A DNA stretch of 64,000 nt, taken from contig CAMLPV010000006.1 in NCBI GenBank assembly GCA_946482005.1, forward strand, positions 62,001 through 126,000, written 5' to 3'. Under the pieces are notes generated by a model. That model saw only the letters and a program-made list of their open reading frames with translations. It made no database searches and was not told the origin of the DNA. The DNA is from an uncultured Gilliamella sp. Its GTDB lineage: Bacteria > Pseudomonadota > Gammaproteobacteria > Enterobacterales > Orbaceae. The first letter of the stretch is position 1, and every line of letters begins with the position of its first letter. Below are positions 33,041-46,241 of the stretch, in pieces. Both the position numbers and the translations under genes were made by a program.

Positions 33041-33060
33041 CACTGTTATAAGGATTTATT

Positions 33061-34986
33061 ATGCCAATTATTACTCTTCCTGACGGAAGTCAACGTCAAT
33101 TCGATAAACCGGTTTCTGTATTAGAAGTTGCTCAAAGTATTGGAGCAGGGCTTGCTAAAGCTTGTATTGCTGGTCGTGTTAATGGCGAGCGTAAAGATGC
33201 GTGTGATGTGATTGATCAAGATGCTACCTTAGCTATTATTACCGCAAAAGATGAAGATGGGCTTGAAATTATTCGTCATTCATGTGCACATTTATTAGGT
33301 CATGCTATTAAACAATTATGGCCAAATACGCAGATGGCGATAGGACCAACAATTGATAATGGCTTTTATTATGACGTTGATTTAGATCACTCTTTAACGC
33401 AGGAAGATCTTGATGCTTTAGAAAAACGTATGCATGAATTGGCCAAAAAAGATTATGAAGTAAAAAAAGAAGTAGTAAGTTGGGAACGCGCTAGAGAAGT
33501 ATTCTGGGAACGTCATGAACCATATAAAATTGCTATTTTAGATGAAAATATTCCTAAAGATTCTACGCCGGCACTTTATCATCACGAAGAATATATTGAT
33601 ATGTGCCGCGGGCCACATGTGCCTAATATGCGTTTTTGTCACCATTTTAAATTGCAAAAAATCGCTGGAGCATATTGGCGTGGTAATAGTGATAATAAAA
33701 TGTTACAACGTATTTATGGTACTGCATGGGCGGATAAGAAACAACTTGATAGCTACTTACAATTTTTAGAAGAAGCGGCTAAGCGCGACCATCGTAAAAT
33801 TGGTAAACAGCTTGATCTGTATCATATGCAGGAAGAAGCACCTGGTATGGTATTTTGGCATAATGATGGTTGGATTATTTTCCGTGAACTTGAAGTTTTT
33901 GTGCGTACCAAACTAAAAGAATACGATTATCAAGAAGTGAAAGGTCCATTTATGATGGATCGCGTATTATGGGAAAAAACAGGGCATTGGGGTAACTATA
34001 AAGAGTTAATGTTTGTTACTTCATCAGAAAATCGTGAATACTGCATTAAACCAATGAATTGTCCGGGCCATGTACAGATTTTTAATCAAGGCCTAAAATC
34101 ATATCGTGATTTACCATTACGTATGGCGGAATTTGGTAGTTGTCATCGTAATGAACCTTCTGGATCTTTGCATGGTTTAATGCGAGTTAGAGGTTTTACT
34201 CAAGATGATGCACATATCTTCTGTACTGAAGGTCAAATTCGAAGTGAAGTTAATAACTGTATCAAAATGGTTTATGATACTTATAGCACATTTGGTTTCA
34301 AAGACATCACCGTTAAATTATCTACTCGCCCAGAAAAACGCATTGGTAAGGATGAAACTTGGGATTTAGCTGAGAAAGATTTAGCTGAATGTTTAACTGA
34401 AAATGGCATTGAATTTGAGTATTTACCTGGTGAAGGTGCTTTTTATGGACCAAAAATCGAATTTACGCTTCATGATTGCTTAGGTCGTGCATGGCAATGT
34501 GGTACTATTCAACTCGACTTTATGTTGCCAGAACGTTTAGATGCAACATATGTTGGTGAAGATAACGAACGTCATGTTCCGGTTATGATTCACCGAGCAA
34601 TTTTAGGTTCCATGGAACGTTTTATGGGAATTTTAACAGAAGATTGTGCTGGTTTCTTCCCAACTTGGTTAGCACCATTACAAGTTGCTGTTATTAATAT
34701 CACCGATAATCAAGCTGATTATGCCAAACAATTAACCGAACAACTACAAAAAATCGGTATTAGAGCAAAAGCAGACTTGAGAAATGAGAAAATTGGGTTT
34801 AAAATTCGCGAGCATACTCTAAAACGTGTTCCTTATATGTTTGTTTGTGGAGACAAAGAGATGGAATCAGGAACAATTTCAGTTCGAACTCGTCAAGGTA
34901 AAGATCTTGGTAGCTTTGAAGTGAAACATGTTATAGAATTATTGCTTAATGAAATTCATAGTCGTTCATTAGAACAGATGAATTAA
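33061..34986 (+). CDS. thrS: Threonyl-tRNA synthetase
   Basis: TGS domain, [16 protein letters not shown], class II motifs; full-length match to the ThrS family. Confidence 0.98.
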   Translation: MPIITLPDGSQRQFDKPVSVLEVAQSIGAGLAKACIAGRVNGERKDACDVIDQDATLAIITAKDEDGLEIIRHSCAHLLGHAIKQLWPNTQMAIGPTIDNGFYYDVDLDHSLTQEDLDALEKRMHELAKKDYEVKKEVVSWERAREVFWERHEPYKIAILDENIPKDSTPALYHHEEYIDMCRGPHVPNMRFCHHFKLQKIAGAYWRGNSDNKMLQRIYGTAWADKKQLDSYLQFLEEAAKRDHRKIGKQLDLYHMQEEAPGMVFWHNDGWIIFRELEVFVRTKLKEYDYQEVKGPFMMDRVLWEKTGHWGNYKELMFVTSSENREYCIKPMNCPGHVQIFNQGLKSYRDLPLRMAEFGSCHRNEPSGSLHGLMRVRGFTQDDAHIFCTEGQIRSEVNNCIKMVYDTYSTFGFKDITVKLSTRPEKRIGKDETWDLAEKDLAECLTENGIEFEYLPGEGAFYGPKIEFTLHDCLGRAWQCGTIQLDFMLPERLDATYVGEDNERHVPVMIHRAILGSMERFMGILTEDCAGFFPTWLAPLQVAVINITDNQADYAKQLTEQLQKIGIRAKADLRNEKIGFKIREHTLKRVPYMFVCGDKEMESGTISVRTRQGKDLGSFEVKHVIELLLNEIHSRSLEQMN

Positions 34987-35013
34987 TGATAAATTACTTT
35001 GGAGGAATGAGAT

Positions 35014-35553
35014 ATTAAAGTCAGTAAACGAATTCAGTCAACACGCGCGCATAAAATCAACGATGAGATTACCGCTCGCGAGGTGAGGTTAACCGGCGTC
35101 GATGGTGAACAGCTCGGTATTGTTAGCTTAGATGAAGCTTTAAAGCAAGCTGAAGAAGCAACGTTAGATTTAGTTGAAATAAGTCCTAATGCAGAGCCAC
35201 CTGTTTGTCGAATTATGGATTATGGCAAGTTCCTCTATGAAAAGAGTAAAGCAACAAAAGAACAGAAGAAGAAGCAAAAGGTTGTTCAGGTTAAGGAAAT
35301 TAAATTCCGACCTGGTACAGACGAAGGCGACTATCAGGTAAAACTCCGCAGCCTGATACGCTTTCTTGAAGATGGCGATAAAGCTAAAGTCACGTTGCGT
35401 TTTCGTGGACGTGAAATGGCTCACCAACAGTTAGGTACTGAAATGCTTGATCGCATTAAAGAAGACTTAGCTGATTTGGCGGTAATTGAATCTTATCCAA
35501 CTAAGATTGAAGGCCGTCAAATGATTATGGTGTTAGCGCCGAAGAAGAAGTAA
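35014..35553 (+). CDS. infC: Translation initiation factor IF-3 (AUU start)
   Basis: Frame extends upstream of the ORF-track start 35083 to ATT at 35014 ([39 protein letters not shown]), behind SD GGAGG. Confidence 0.96.
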   Translation: MKVSKRIQSTRAHKINDEITAREVRLTGVDGEQLGIVSLDEALKQAEEATLDLVEISPNAEPPVCRIMDYGKFLYEKSKATKEQKKKQKVVQVKEIKFRPGTDEGDYQVKLRSLIRFLEDGDKAKVTLRFRGREMAHQQLGTEMLDRIKEDLADLAVIESYPTKIEGRQMIMVLAPKKK

Positions 35554-35636
35554 TGGTTTTGCAAGTTAATCTTTAGTTTTCTAAAAATTACACCATTATT
35601 TTATTTTTATTAACAATGCGAAGTGGGAATTATAAA

Positions 35637-35834
35637 ATGCCTAAAATTAAAACTGTAAGAGGCGCAGCAAAGCGCTTTAAAAAAACAGCTTCTGGTGGCT
35701 TTAAGCATAAACAAGCTAACAAGAGCCATATCCTAACTAAAAAATCAACTAAACGTAAACGTCATTTACGTGGTTTGACTACTGTGTCAAAAGGCGATTT
35801 AGGTTTAGTAGTGGCGTGTGTCCCATACGCTTAA
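35637..35834 (+). CDS. rpmI: 50S ribosomal protein L35
   Basis: [45 protein letters not shown]; native start internal to the ORF-track ORF. Confidence 0.98.
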   Translation: MPKIKTVRGAAKRFKKTASGGFKHKQANKSHILTKKSTKRKRHLRGLTTVSKGDLGLVVACVPYA

Positions 35835-35862
35835 ATATTGATTAATTATTTAGAGGATATAG

Positions 35863-36219
<357 letters not shown>

Positions 36220-36231
36220 TAGCTTTATAAG

Positions 36232-36253
36232 AGCCGAGTTATCTCGGCTTTTA
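36232..36253 (+). terminator. Rho-independent terminator downstream of rplT
   Basis: AGCCGAG-TTAT-CTCGGCT followed by TTTATG. Confidence 0.75.
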
Positions 36254-36286
36254 TGTTTTATAATCTTAATTATTTAAGAGTTGATT

Positions 36287-36343
36287 ATGAATCTAGTTAT
36301 CTTTCGTTTCTTTTTTAGCTTCAGTATTGCTATTCGTTCATGA
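36287..36343 (+). CDS. pheM: pheST operon leader peptide (PheM-like)
   Basis: MNLVIFRFFFSFSIAIRS*: 5 Phe in 18 residues; E. coli PheM is similarly IFRFFF-rich; followed by attenuator hairpin and pheS. Confidence 0.9.
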   Translation: MNLVIFRFFFSFSIAIRS

Positions 36344-36352
36344 GGCAAATGA

Positions 36353-37408
<1,056 letters not shown>

Positions 37409-37424
37409 TTCTGGAGATCAAAAC

Positions 37425-39812
37425 ATGAAATTTAGTGAAAGTTGGCTACGTGAATGGATCAATCCAGAAATAAGTAGCGAAAAACTTGCTGACCAGTTAA
37501 CTATGGCTGGTTTAGAAGTAGATGATATTGAAAAAGTGGCTGGTGATTTTACCGGTGTAGTGGTGGGTAAAGTTGTTGAATGTAAACAACATCCTAATGC
37601 TGACAAATTACGAGTGACCAAAGTAGATATTGGTAAACCAGAATTATTGGATATTGTTTGTGGTGCACCTAATTGTCGTCAAGGTTTAACCGTAGCTTGT
37701 GCCACAGTTGGCGCTGTATTACCTGGTGATTTTAAAATCAAAGCAGCAAAGCTTCGAGGTGAACCATCGGAAGGGATGTTGTGTTCTTATTCTGAGTTAG
37801 GCATTTCCGACGATCATAATGGAATTATTGAATTACCAGAGGATGCCCCTTTAGGACAAGATATACGACAATATTTAAATTTAGATGATGTAATGATTGA
37901 TATTAGTGTAACACCAAATCGTGCTGATTGTTTCGGCATCATTGGTGTTGCAAGAGATATTTCTGCTGTGAATAATATTCCAGTTAAAGAATTGAAAACT
38001 CAAGAAGTTACGCCTACTATTCAAGATACTTTGTCAATACAAGTTAATGAAGCTAAAGCTGCCCCTCGGTATTTAGGCCGAATCATTAAAAATATCAATG
38101 TTGATGCAACCACGCCACTGTGGATGAGAGAAAAGTTACGTCGTGGTGGTATTCGTTCTATCGACGCAATTGTCGATATTACTAACTACGTCTTATTAGA
38201 ACTTGGTCACCCAATGCATGCGTTTGATTTAGCCGAGATAGAAAAGGGCATAGTTGTTCGTTATGCGAATCAAGCAGAAAAACTTGTGTTACTCAATGGT
38301 AATGAAGTTGAACTTAATGAAGAAACATTAGTAATAGCCGATCATCAAAAAGTTTTAGCTATAGCTGGTATTATGGGTGGGGAAAAATCAGGTGTTACTA
38401 ATACTACTAAAGATATCTTCCTTGAATCAGCATTCTTTTCTCCTTTAGCTATAACAGGAAAAGCACGTGAATATGGCTTACATACTGAAGCCTCTCATCG
38501 TTATGAACGAGGTGTTGATCCTTATTTACAATCAGCTGCAATCGAAAGAGCAACTCAATTGATTGTTGATATCTGTGGTGGTGATGTTGGTCCAATCACT
38601 GAAGTTACCAACGAACAACAACTTCCTACTCAAGCTACAATTCAATTACGTAGAAATAAAATAGATCGAATTATTGGTTATTCAATTGAAACTCAAAAAA
38701 TTACCGATATTTTAGTTAGATTAGGTTGTGAAGTTTCTTATAACGAAAACGTTTGGACGGTGAAATCACCTAGTTGGCGATTTGATTTACAAATTGAAGA
38801 AGATTTAGTTGAAGAAGTCGCTCGGATTTATGGCTATAACAACATTCCTAATGTAAATTTGAAGATTGAATCTGTAATGAAGCCAAAACCAGAAAGTATA
38901 ATTCCTTTATCTAGAGTAAAAAATTTATTCGTTGATAAAGGTTATCAAGAGGCTGTGACTTATAGTTTTGTTGATCCTAAAGTTCAACAAGCATTACATC
39001 CACAACAAGCACAAATTACATTACCAAACCCAATTTCGAGTGAAATGTCGGTTATGCGTCTGTCCTTATGGTCTGGATTATTAGATGCAGTGTTATACAA
39101 CCAAAACCGCCAACAATCTCGAATGAGATTATTTGAAACGGGTTTGCGTTTTATCCCTGACAGCTCATGTGAATTTGGTGTTCGCCAAGAATTGATGCTT
39201 TCCGGTGTTGTGACTGGTAGCCTCTATGAAGAACACTGGACATTACCTAAACAACATATCGATTTTTACGACTTAAAAGGGGATTTAGAATTACTATTCT
39301 CTCTTTTAGGTTGTAATGATACAGTCGAATATAGAAAATCAGAACTTGAGGCATTACATCCAGGCCAAAGTGCAGCAATTTACATAAATGACGATCTTAT
39401 CGGCAATTTTGGCGTTTTACATCCAGAAATTGAAAAAAAATTATCTTTAAATAGTAAAACGCTTGTTTTTGAAATAAATTTAGATAAAATTAATGGCAAA
39501 AGAGTTCCTGTTGCTCATGAATTATCTAAATATCCGTCTAACAAGCGTGATATAGCTGTAGTCGTATCAAATACAATACCAGCAGCAGATATTATTACTG
39601 AGTGTAAGCGTGCTGGTGGTGAACAGCTTATAAAAGTTAATTTATTTGATGTCTATCAAGGTGAAAATATCGAAAAAAACCAGAAAAGCCTTGCTATCAG
39701 TTTGATTTTACAAGACAAATCACGTACACTGGAAGAAGAAGATATAACAAACATTGTAAGCAAATGTATTATTGCTTTACAAAATCGTTTTAATGCCCAA
39801 TTAAGAGAATAA
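37425..39812 (+). CDS. pheT: Phenylalanyl-tRNA synthetase beta subunit
   Basis: [34 protein letters not shown]3/B4, B5 and FDX-ACB regions. Confidence 0.98.
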   Translation: MKFSESWLREWINPEISSEKLADQLTMAGLEVDDIEKVAGDFTGVVVGKVVECKQHPNADKLRVTKVDIGKPELLDIVCGAPNCRQGLTVACATVGAVLPGDFKIKAAKLRGEPSEGMLCSYSELGISDDHNGIIELPEDAPLGQDIRQYLNLDDVMIDISVTPNRADCFGIIGVARDISAVNNIPVKELKTQEVTPTIQDTLSIQVNEAKAAPRYLGRIIKNINVDATTPLWMREKLRRGGIRSIDAIVDITNYVLLELGHPMHAFDLAEIEKGIVVRYANQAEKLVLLNGNEVELNEETLVIADHQKVLAIAGIMGGEKSGVTNTTKDIFLESAFFSPLAITGKAREYGLHTEASHRYERGVDPYLQSAAIERATQLIVDICGGDVGPITEVTNEQQLPTQATIQLRRNKIDRIIGYSIETQKITDILVRLGCEVSYNENVWTVKSPSWRFDLQIEEDLVEEVARIYGYNNIPNVNLKIESVMKPKPESIIPLSRVKNLFVDKGYQEAVTYSFVDPKVQQALHPQQAQITLPNPISSEMSVMRLSLWSGLLDAVLYNQNRQQSRMRLFETGLRFIPDSSCEFGVRQELMLSGVVTGSLYEEHWTLPKQHIDFYDLKGDLELLFSLLGCNDTVEYRKSELEALHPGQSAAIYINDDLIGNFGVLHPEIEKKLSLNSKTLVFEINLDKINGKRVPVAHELSKYPSNKRDIAVVVSNTIPAADIITECKRAGGEQLIKVNLFDVYQGENIEKNQKSLAISLILQDKSRTLEEEDITNIVSKCIIALQNRFNAQLRE

Positions 39813-39817
39813 TAATT

Positions 39818-40111
39818 ATGACATTAACTAAAGCTGATATTGCAGATCGACTTGCCGATAAATTTGATATTGATCGTCAAGAAGCTAAAGTCCTAGTTGA
39901 ACTTTTTTTCGAAGAAATTCGAGTTGCTTTAGAAAAAGGTGAACCTGTTAAACTTTCTGGATTTGGCAATTTTGCTGTTCGTGATAAAAATTCACGACCA
40001 GGTCGTAATCCGAAAACCGGGGAAAGTGTTGATATCTCAGCTCGACGAGTTGTGACATTTAGACCTGGTATTAAATTTAGAGAACGAATCGAGAAAAATT
40101 TAACTTTATAA
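39818..40111 (+). CDS. ihfA: Integration host factor subunit alpha
   Basis: [35 protein letters not shown]...[22 protein letters not shown]. Confidence 0.97.
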   Translation: MTLTKADIADRLADKFDIDRQEAKVLVELFFEEIRVALEKGEPVKLSGFGNFAVRDKNSRPGRNPKTGESVDISARRVVTFRPGIKFRERIEKNLTL

Positions 40112-40149
40112 ATTAAGTTAGTTCTTAAATTTCGTTTCGTAAGTAATAG

Positions 40150-40190
40150 CCTTTCTGTTGTTATTACACGACAGAAAGGTTAATTTTTTT
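40150..40190 (+). terminator. Rho-independent terminator downstream of ihfA
   Basis: CCTTTCTGT...ACAGAAAGG followed by TTAATTTTTTT. Confidence 0.8.
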
Positions 40191-40245
40191 TATAAAAAAG
40201 TATTGTAATAAATTGCTAATTAAAGCATAATACTGCCTCTTCAAT

Positions 40246-40357
40246 GGAGGCTCTATGGGTCCTCTTGCAACATTTTTTTGCTCATCAGGTCAGGTCCGGA
40301 AGGAAGCAGCCAAAGTAAAAAATATGTGTGTGGGATGTGGCTGATAGGGTCTCCTCC
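40246..40357 (+). ncRNA. ffs: 4.5S RNA (bacterial small SRP RNA)
   Basis: Conserved SRP core CAGGTCAGGTCCGGAAGGAAGCAGCC with terminal complementary GGAGG/CCTCC. Confidence 0.95.
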
Positions 40358-40561
40358 AATAAAGTTAAAACCTGAATCCTAACATTAAGTTACTGCTCCC
40401 CATTGTGGTGTTGGCTATTCAATAGCCATTTAAATTATCCTTTAAAAATTTCCTATCAAAGAGGTTGTAGTAACGAAACATTTTTGCGATCATATTTTAA
40501 ATTTTATTTATTTTATTAAGTAAAATTATTTATTTTAGAAAAAAGTATTGAGGAATTATTT

Positions 40562-41431
40562 ATGATGCGAGTTGGATTATTCATCCTAACTAACTTAGCT
40601 GTTATGTTTGTATTTGGTATAATTTTAAGTATTTTTGGGGTCAATGCTCATAGTACATTAGGATTACTCATATTTGCAGCTATTTTTGGTTTTGGTGGTT
40701 CTTTTATTTCTCTACTTTTATCCAAAACAATGGCTCTACGGGCTGTAGGTGGGAAAATAATTACAGATCCTCGCAACGCTCAAGAACAATGGTTAGTGGA
40801 TATTGTTAGTCGTCAAGCTAATATACTTAAAATAAAAACCCCAGAAATTGCAATTTATCAAGCTAATGATATTAATGCATTTGCAACAGGAGCAACAAAA
40901 AATAATTCATTGGTGGCAGTAAGTTCTGGTCTATTGTCAGCGATGACCCAAGACGAAGCTGAAGCCGTAATAGGGCATGAAATGAGTCATGTAGCTAATG
41001 GTGATATGGTGACTATGACACTTTTACAAGGTGTACTTAATACTTTTGTTATTTTCATTTCACGAATAATTGCTTCAATGGTAACAAAAGTATTGGAAGA
41101 GAAAAGTGAAGGACTATCAACTTTGGCCTATTATGTTATCGTTATGATTTTTGAGACAATATTTGGTATTTTGGCAAGTATTATTGCTATGTGGTTTTCA
41201 CGTTATCGAGAATTTCATGCCGATGCAGGTTCAGCCAAATTGGTGGGCGCAGCTAAAATGATTGCCGCATTAGAGAAACTAAAAATAAGCCATGAACCCA
41301 ACGAAGAGGCCTCAATATTGGCATTTTGTATCAATGGTGAAAAGAAAGCTAAGTTCTCTGAATTATTTTTATCTCATCCACCTTTAGATAAACGTATTGA
41401 AGCACTACGTAATCAATCTTACATTGATTAA
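40562..41431 (+). CDS. htpX: Protease HtpX
   Basis: M48 motif [30 protein letters not shown]. Confidence 0.97.
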   Translation: MMRVGLFILTNLAVMFVFGIILSIFGVNAHSTLGLLIFAAIFGFGGSFISLLLSKTMALRAVGGKIITDPRNAQEQWLVDIVSRQANILKIKTPEIAIYQANDINAFATGATKNNSLVAVSSGLLSAMTQDEAEAVIGHEMSHVANGDMVTMTLLQGVLNTFVIFISRIIASMVTKVLEEKSEGLSTLAYYVIVMIFETIFGILASIIAMWFSRYREFHADAGSAKLVGAAKMIAALEKLKISHEPNEEASILAFCINGEKKAKFSELFLSHPPLDKRIEALRNQSYID

Positions 41432-41529
41432 AAAATTTGATTAAAAAAACACTAATGGCAAATATTTATCCTATTTGCCATTTTTATATTGTAATTATCA
41501 TCTAATGCTATATTTCCAGAGAATTTTAT

Positions 41530-43476
41530 ATGTATCGGCAACATATCACTAACAATAAACTAGAATTACTTAGTCCAGCAAAAAATATAGAAATTGCAAA
41601 AGAGGCTATATTACATGGAGCTGATGCCATTTATATTGGCGGTCCTCATTTTGGTGCTCGTCATAATGCAGGTAATTCAATAGATGATATTGCTAAATTG
41701 GTTGAATTTGCTCATCATTTTTATGTCAAAGTTTTCGTCACTTTAAATACCATCCTTCATGACAATGAACTTGAAGCTGCAAGAAAACTAATTTGGCAGC
41801 TATATAATGCCGGTGTAGATGCTTTAATAGTTCAAGATATGGGCATATTAGCCATGGATATTCCACCAATCGATCTACATGCTAGTACCCAAATAGATAT
41901 TCGAACGCCGGAAAAAGCTAAATTTCTCTCAGATGTTGGTTTTTCTCAAATAGTTTTAGCTAGAGAACTAAATTTAAGCGAAATAGCAAACATCCATCAA
42001 CAAATTGATGCCAATATTGAATTTTTTATTCATGGAGCACTATGTGTTGCCTTTTCTGGTCAATGTTATATTTCTCATGCTCAAACAGGTAGAAGTGCTA
42101 ATCGAGGTGATTGTTCTCAAGCTTGTCGATTACCATTTACATTGAAAGACGATCAAGGTCGAATTGTAGCATATGAAAAGCATCTTTTATCAATGAAAGA
42201 CAATAACCAATCTGACAACTTAATCCAGCTAATACAAGCAGGAGTAAGATCTTTTAAGATTGAAGGTCGGTATAAAGATTTAAGTTATGTGAAAAATATT
42301 ACTGCATTTTATCGTAAAAAATTGGATGAAATTTTAGAAAAGAACACAGATTTTATAGCAGCATCAAGTGGCAAAACTGAACACTTTTTTACTCCTGATC
42401 CAAATAGAACATTTCATCGAGGATCTACCGATTATTTTGTTCGTGGTAGACAACCCAACATTGGTGCTTTTGATTCTCCTAAATTTATTGGTTTACCTAT
42501 AGGTGAAATCATAAAAATTGCTAAACAATCAATTGATATCAAATCAGAAAATACGTTAATCAATGGTGATGGTTTAAATGTATTAATTAAACGAGAAATT
42601 TTAGGTTTTAGAGCAGATAAAGTAGAAAAAATTGCTAATAATCTTTATCGAGTATTTCCTAATGAAATACCTAATGCCTTACATTCCGTAAAATTACCTT
42701 ATCAAATTAATCGTAATTTGGATCATAATTGGCAACAAATTTTATTAAAAGAATCAAGTTCTCGCCGAATCGGTGTGAAGTTTGAGCTTAAAAATAGCGC
42801 AAATAGCATACAATTATTCGCAACAAGCGAAGAGGGTAGTTGCGTTAATATTGAACTAAAAGGCCAATTTGAACTCGCCAAACAACAAGATAAAGCACTT
42901 AATACCATCAGAGACAGTTTATCTAAGTTAGGCCAAACATCATATTATCTATCGGAAATCATTATTAATTTAAAAAGTATCTATTTTATTCCGAGCAGTC
43001 AATTAAACCAATTAAGACGAGATATTATTGATAAATTAACATTAGAACGATTAAATCATTATTGTAGAAATAACCGTAAACCAGAAGTATACCCAGCGCC
43101 AACATATCCAGAACAGCAATTAAGCTTTTTGGCTAATGTTTATAATTATAAAGCTCGTGAATTTTATGCTACACATGGCGTGAAATTGATTGATAGTGCC
43201 TTTGAAGCGCATGAAGTTAAAGATGATGTGCCTTTAATGACAACCAAGCATTGTCTTAGATTTGCGTTTAATTTATGTCCCAAACAAGCAAAAGGCATTC
43301 AAGGAGTTAAAACCAAAGTAACTCCAATGAAATTGGTTCAGAATAATAATGAAGAGTTAATCCTAAAATTTAATTGTAAGGCTTGTGAAATGCAAGTTTG
43401 GGGTAAGATTAAAACACATATTTTTAAACAATCGCCTCCAGGTAGCGAACTGATTTTATTGGTAAAAAATAATTGA
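41530..43476 (+). CDS. rlhA: Peptidase U32 family protein, RlhA/YdcP-like (23S rRNA hydroxylation)
   Basis: LELLSPAKNIEIAKEAILHGADAIYIGG; U32 signature IEFFIHGALCVAFSGQCYIS; ~650-aa size as in YdcP/RlhA. Confidence 0.87.
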   Translation: MYRQHITNNKLELLSPAKNIEIAKEAILHGADAIYIGGPHFGARHNAGNSIDDIAKLVEFAHHFYVKVFVTLNTILHDNELEAARKLIWQLYNAGVDALIVQDMGILAMDIPPIDLHASTQIDIRTPEKAKFLSDVGFSQIVLARELNLSEIANIHQQIDANIEFFIHGALCVAFSGQCYISHAQTGRSANRGDCSQACRLPFTLKDDQGRIVAYEKHLLSMKDNNQSDNLIQLIQAGVRSFKIEGRYKDLSYVKNITAFYRKKLDEILEKNTDFIAASSGKTEHFFTPDPNRTFHRGSTDYFVRGRQPNIGAFDSPKFIGLPIGEIIKIAKQSIDIKSENTLINGDGLNVLIKREILGFRADKVEKIANNLYRVFPNEIPNALHSVKLPYQINRNLDHNWQQILLKESSSRRIGVKFELKNSANSIQLFATSEEGSCVNIELKGQFELAKQQDKALNTIRDSLSKLGQTSYYLSEIIINLKSIYFIPSSQLNQLRRDIIDKLTLERLNHYCRNNRKPEVYPAPTYPEQQLSFLANVYNYKAREFYATHGVKLIDSAFEAHEVKDDVPLMTTKHCLRFAFNLCPKQAKGIQGVKTKVTPMKLVQNNNEELILKFNCKACEMQVWGKIKTHIFKQSPPGSELILLVKNN

Positions 43477-44214
43477 TTTTGTTATTAACATGTTGTTATT
43501 AAAAAGTAATTATTGATGAATATTTAGATGAATAATAAATTAGGTCTTAGTTCGTAATAATGTGCTATATTTAACATAATATACATTATTCTAACCTCAA
43601 CATATTGATTTATATTAATTTATTTTGAAAAGGAAAGGGCGGTAATATTCCTTCTTATAGTAACTTAACAAGGGAATAGAACCATTATAATTATATTTTT
43701 CATTTTATTGTTTTATCGTATTGACCAATATGCGGTATTGGAATTAATAAATAAAGGCAAATACTTATTAATAAAGATTGCCTTTTAAATTTATTCCTAA
43801 TTATCCCTCCATACTTAATATCCACTGAGACATTTTGTTTAAAATTTTATGCTTTAATAATGTCGCTAGCTTTAATGGGGGAATTAACAATTTTACAACA
43901 TTTGTCATAAGGTAAATTTATGCAAATAATAAATTTAGTGACAATAATATTGTATGTTTTTGCTAGTTTAAAAAATAAGGTTAAAAATTGCATTATATAC
44001 AGAAATTTAATTTATCTAATTAGATGATAATTCTATATTTATTTAACTATTATTGATAATAAATTACATAGGAAGAAGATAAAAAACAGTTGAATATCGA
44101 GGTTCATTCAAAAAAGAATTAGAAAACCATCTTGAATTTTGTTCTGAACAAATAGCGTTTTATTTTTTTAGTTAAGTAGATGTATTGTGTAACCATCTCT
44201 TAAAATAGTACATA

Positions 44215-45130
44215 AAAAAGTGGCAAATTCTCGATAATATTTTTAAGGAGAATTTCAGTATGAAAAAAATTATCAGAGCACCAAAATAGTCTAGATATTA
44301 TTAAAAAAAGCTAAAGCAGGTGTTCCTGTTAAAGAACTTTACCGTCAATATACTATGGCAATATATTTGTATAAATGGCGAGATAAATATAGCAGTATGC
44401 ATTTTTCGGATATTAAGCTGTTAAAAACAACTGGAAGCTGAAATCGAAAACTCAAATACATGTATATCTAATTAAGTTTAACTTCTCGGTTTCAGCAAGA
44501 AACAATAAAAAAGCTATAGTGCTACTTCAGCTCGTAAGAACAGATAAGTATTTTGGAAATCAGGAAACTGGGATATACGTGGAATCATAAAGGGGGGTAT
44601 CGGCTTTATCTTTAATAAACAATTGCACAACATTATTCAGAGCCATTATAAGTACCAAGTAGTCTAAGAGAATGTTGGTCAATGGATTTTATGTGTGATA
44701 GTAATGAAAATTTCGTCGATTTATAATCTTTAAAGTTATTTTATCGGCAGGAAGAGTTACCCGTTATTTAGACAACCTAGCGAATACTATGGTTATTATT
44801 AATTAAAAATACACGTTGATAATGGGGCAGAATTTACCTCAAACAGATTCATAAACTCGACATAATCACATGGAGTCCCCCTAGATTAAATTAAACCAGG
44901 TCATCCTTATCAATACGGCTATATAGAATAATTGAACCCAACATATCGAATGGAAGGTATAAAATTTATATATTTAAAGATCTGAACAACTAAGAAAAAT
45001 AACCGAAAAGAAGTTAGAGATGTATAACACAGAAAGACCGCATAAAGTAATAAATAATATGCTAGCAATTAAATAATAGAAACATGATTTTCTACTCGGT
45101 TTGGATACTAACAATAGAGTATTTATAATA
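44215..45130 (+). mobile_element. Degenerate IS3-family element (transposase pseudogene remnants)
   Basis: Broken frames resemble orfA (KAKAGVPVKELYRQYTMA..YKWRDKYSSMHFSDIKLLK) and orfB DDE integrase (ENVGQWILC/WSMDFMCD, VDNGAEFTSNRFI, KPGHPYQYGYIE*LNPTYR, HRKTA) with many stops/frameshifts; boundaries approximate. Confidence 0.8.
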
Positions 45131-45214
45131 TTTTACTTAAATAGCTAAAATAACTAATGTTTATTATAAATTAATGCACATAATAAAAATACATTATTAT
45201 GTGCATTAAAGAAA

Positions 45215-45511
45215 TTAACAATTATGATACTGTTTTTTTCTCTTTGAATTGTGTTTCCAGCTTTTTAACAATTTATATGCGTTTGAACTATAATCATCAT
45301 ACGGATTGGGTAAATTTTTTCCTCTTGATGTTCTAATTTTTAGTTTATAGCGCTTATATTCAATTATATGAAGAAAATAAGCACTTTTTTCTTGTTTGGT
45401 ACTAAAACATTTAAATATATAATTACGAAGATAAGGGTAATATCTTACTGGTTTATCTTTTTCGTTATATGTAATTTCATAATTATTTCGATATTGTTGT
45501 TTAAACTTCAA
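45215..45511 (-). CDS. Hypothetical small basic protein
   Basis: 98-aa ORF with composition distinct from its AT-rich surroundings. Confidence 0.5.
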   Translation of the reverse strand: MKFKQQYRNNYEITYNEKDKPVRYYPYLRNYIFKCFSTKQEKSAYFLHIIEYKRYKLKIRTSRGKNLPNPYDDYSSNAYKLLKSWKHNSKRKKQYHNC

Positions 45512-46241
45512 AATATTTTCTCCTAATGTATTAAAATACTTAGAAGAAAACCTCTTTATAATAATTCATAAAATATTCCTTTATAATTGATTAAAAGTGT
45601 TGGGTTAAAAAATCATAACATAATTGAGTATCTCTCTGTAGAACTTTAATACGTAATGTATCATTAGAAGGACTAATAAATGTCATATTCACACATTATT
45701 AAATGACGGTTATCAATATGAGCAAAATTTACTATCGATTGGTTTAAGTAAGTTTGTTTAAGTAAGCTGCAATTACAGAATCTACAACAACAGAAAAATA
45801 ATGTAATATCGATGAATAGAGTTATTGATATTATTTTTTTTAAACAATGCCCAGCTTGGTATTAAGAACCGATATCATTTTATGATAACAATGAAAACCT
45901 TTTGTTATTTAAATTTGCATCATAACTTTGGCTGCTTATAAATATATATTAGTTCGCATAATGTATATTATGTTAAATAATAAATATTAAATAGAATTCA
46001 TTAAATGAATTATCTTCAATAATCAACTTTAAATCTGTATAACACTATTTTTTTTCAATAAATTGATTTATATTATTTAAATAACTTATTTTAATGACAA
46101 GTTATAAATTTAAAGGTGATTTTCGATTCCTTTTCTTTTTATTGAATTATAAAATAAACAAGAAATGGGTAGTTTTTGTTTTTTCGCAATATATGGTACC
46201 CTTATCACCCCCAAATTTATTGCGTTTATATTTAGGATAAT

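Noticed and set aside
45600-45960. Possible second IS remnant (IS30-like SYSHI..GYQYEQNLLSIGLS fragments)
   Set aside because: The similarity is too short and interrupted to support a family call.
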